A DNA stretch of 64,000 nt from Rostratula benghalensis (Eukaryota; Chordata; Aves; Charadriiformes; Rostratulidae), in NCBI GenBank assembly GCA_013399305.1, contig VXAI01000067.1, positions 987,490-1,051,489 on the forward strand. The letters run 5' to 3'. This document shows positions 62,385-64,000 of the stretch, piece by piece (the first letter of the stretch is position 1; the number at the start of each line of letters is the position of its first letter). The notes beneath the pieces are model-generated. The model saw only the letters and a program-made list of their open reading frames with translations, did no database searches and had not been told where the DNA came from. Made by a program: the position numbers and the translations under genes.

Positions 62385-64000
62385 GTAAGTTAGCAGCAAA
62401 GCTTCCCCAAAAGCTGCTGAAATTGTTACTGGATTAATCTTAATTGAGTTACACTGCTGTGAATAACCTGTCCTAAGTCATTATCAGCTATATGTGTGAA
62501 GAATGGAAAAACATTGTCAGATGCATTACTTCATGATTCAGTGAGTGCCTGATGTTCAAGTGAGTACATTAGTAACTTAGGTCATGTGAGAGCAGCCAGC
62601 ATCTTAATGAATTTCTCACTGCCAGCAGCCCTTTCCCTTGGTTCTATAACGGTGTTTTTCTGAGCACACCACTCGATCATTCCGTGGAGGAATGTTTCAA
62701 AAAGCACTCAAAACATGCAAAAATCAATCTGTGGCAATACTGTTCCATTTATCCGGTGTGGGATTTTTTAGCTAAAATTTGTTGATTTTGGATTCCTCTT
62801 GAGTGTCTTATCTCTCGAGCAACCCTGTTTCAGCCTGCAAGAAAGTGCATGTCGTGCCATTTGAAATGCCCTATTATATATTTTATATGATTTTGGAAAT
62901 GCATTTGCATTTGTTTCAAATCGTAAAATCCACCCAGATGTTGCTTACTTCTTTCAGAGCATGCCTTACCATAGAAAGTCCTTACACTGCTTTTGGCTTT
63001 TATTCTAATACTTCCAGCTGTATAAATTCTTTTATTGTCTGGATGTCTGGCAGGAAACAGGAGAAAGTTAACAGGGGCAGCTATGTATTAAACTGATGTG
63101 GATTACACATTCCCAGGACCATATCTTTAGGGCTAGTTTATTTCAATCTGTCTAACATTTTCTAATAAGTTACAATACTTTTGAAAGTAGGGGAGATAAA
63201 GATTATAAATCTATGAATAATTTTATTTAATCATGAAATTCTTATGAAGGACTTCAAGGCATTCCATTGCATTAAAAATGTAGATATCCTCTGTCACAGG
63301 CCAAGTTCTGGCTGGTGCCTGCAGACAGGCATGATGAACTTTGAGATGGGCACCTCTGATATCACCTCTGACAATAGCATGCACATATTTTGACTTCAGC
63401 CATTCTCTTCCCACTCTCACTGTAAAGGTCAGAACTAAATTATGCAGAAATCTGTGAATCGAGATTCTGGGCAATTCTGAAATCTTATGTGCATAAATAT
63501 GTGGCCCACACCCCTGAACTCATGCCACACCTAGTTATATCCCTCTTGTTTGTGTCACGGAAAAGCTGCAGTGACCTCTCTAGTGGGTTTGTGCAGTTCG
63601 GAATAAGGCCACTTCTGCTTGCTGCACATTTCTTAGCATGAGGCTACATTTATGTTAATCTATATGCGGTGCCAACACAATTTTGGCCCAGTGTATTTGA
63701 CTTGTACTTTCCAGTTTTGCCTTCTCCTGTAATGTGTTCGTAATTTCAACAGATCTGCTATGGAACCACATATTAGCTTTATTTTTCATGCAATTGTACT
63801 AAATCCAGTCCTTTTGAAATCAGATAACATCCATTCAGACTGAAGACATTTCAGGGATTTCACATCCATATTCAATCTAAATAAAGGAAAACAGGTTAAA
63901 TAAAATCCAGGTTCTCTGAAGAGAAAAAGGAACCGTTATTATTGTGTGGAGAAGTCAGGAAAAATAAAACTGACAGGAGGGCAAGTTTATTTTAAAAAGT
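62385..64000 (+). other. FBN1: FBN1 intron 6, left part
   Basis: GTAAGT donor at 62385; no acceptor with a following EGF exon was found before the window ends. AT-rich, no repeat recognised with confidence. Confidence 0.85.

Noticed and set aside
63223..63474. 83-codon minus-strand frame in intron 6
   Set aside because: Looked briefly protein-like, but I could not link it to any transposase or host family; left unannotated.
1..64000. CRISPR arrays, tRNA or rRNA genes, prokaryotic mobile elements
   Set aside because: No regularly spaced repeats, cloverleaf genes or bacterial gene organisation; the only tRNA-like signal is the decayed SINE near 49815-49958.

Overview
The window is vertebrate nuclear DNA, most likely from a bird. 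It carries several CR1 LINE copies, two of which end in the ATTCTGTG-type 3' tails typical of avian CR1. The genes are split by long AT-rich introns, and there is one sharp CpG island. It holds one recognisable gene: the 5' part of FBN1 (fibrillin-1) on the + strand. No bacterial operons, CRISPR arrays, tRNA or rRNA genes were seen.

Layout. Positions 1 to about 8560 are upstream intergenic DNA with no supportable gene; they hold an old CR1 fragment (about 3170-3705), short simple repeats and a strong G-quadruplex motif (964-982). About 8567-9940 is a CpG island that acts as the FBN1 promoter and leader region. It contains a perfect TCTCGCGAGA element, a homopurine tract, repeated CAGCTG E-boxes, GC boxes and a probable short leader intron (9199-9397). 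Six coding exons follow: 9511-9674, 23897-23979, 24908-25006, 31505-31600, 33178-33273 and 62187-62384. Their coding lengths (164, 83, 99, 96, 96 and 198 nt, total 736) and phases match the first six coding exons of human FBN1 as I remember them. The gene runs off the right edge, so most of the protein (the remaining EGF, TB and hybrid domains, and the asprosin C-terminus) is outside the window.

The encoded N-terminus reads as a signal peptide, a short basic propeptide with a furin-type RAKRR site, the fibrillin unique N-terminal (FUN) domain, three EGF-like domains without the calcium-binding signature, and hybrid domain 1 with nine cysteines. This part of fibrillin-1 drives head-to-tail microfibril assembly and binds partners such as LTBPs and fibulins.

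Introns carry fossils of several transposon ages: a fairly fresh CR1 with a 241-codon open frame (20557-21362, minus), older CR1 pieces, an L2-like reverse-transcriptase remnant (about 42780-43045, minus), a MIR-like tRNA-derived SINE (about 49815-49958, minus), a decayed CR1 ORF2 (about 60560-61590, plus), and diverged palindromic amniote repeats. I did not find an undescribed biological system. The points most worth a second look are the promoter elements, the leader uORFs, the inverted CR1 pair in intron 1 and the ancient retroelement fossils. Comparisons with human FBN1 and with repeat consensus sequences are from memory, not from a search.
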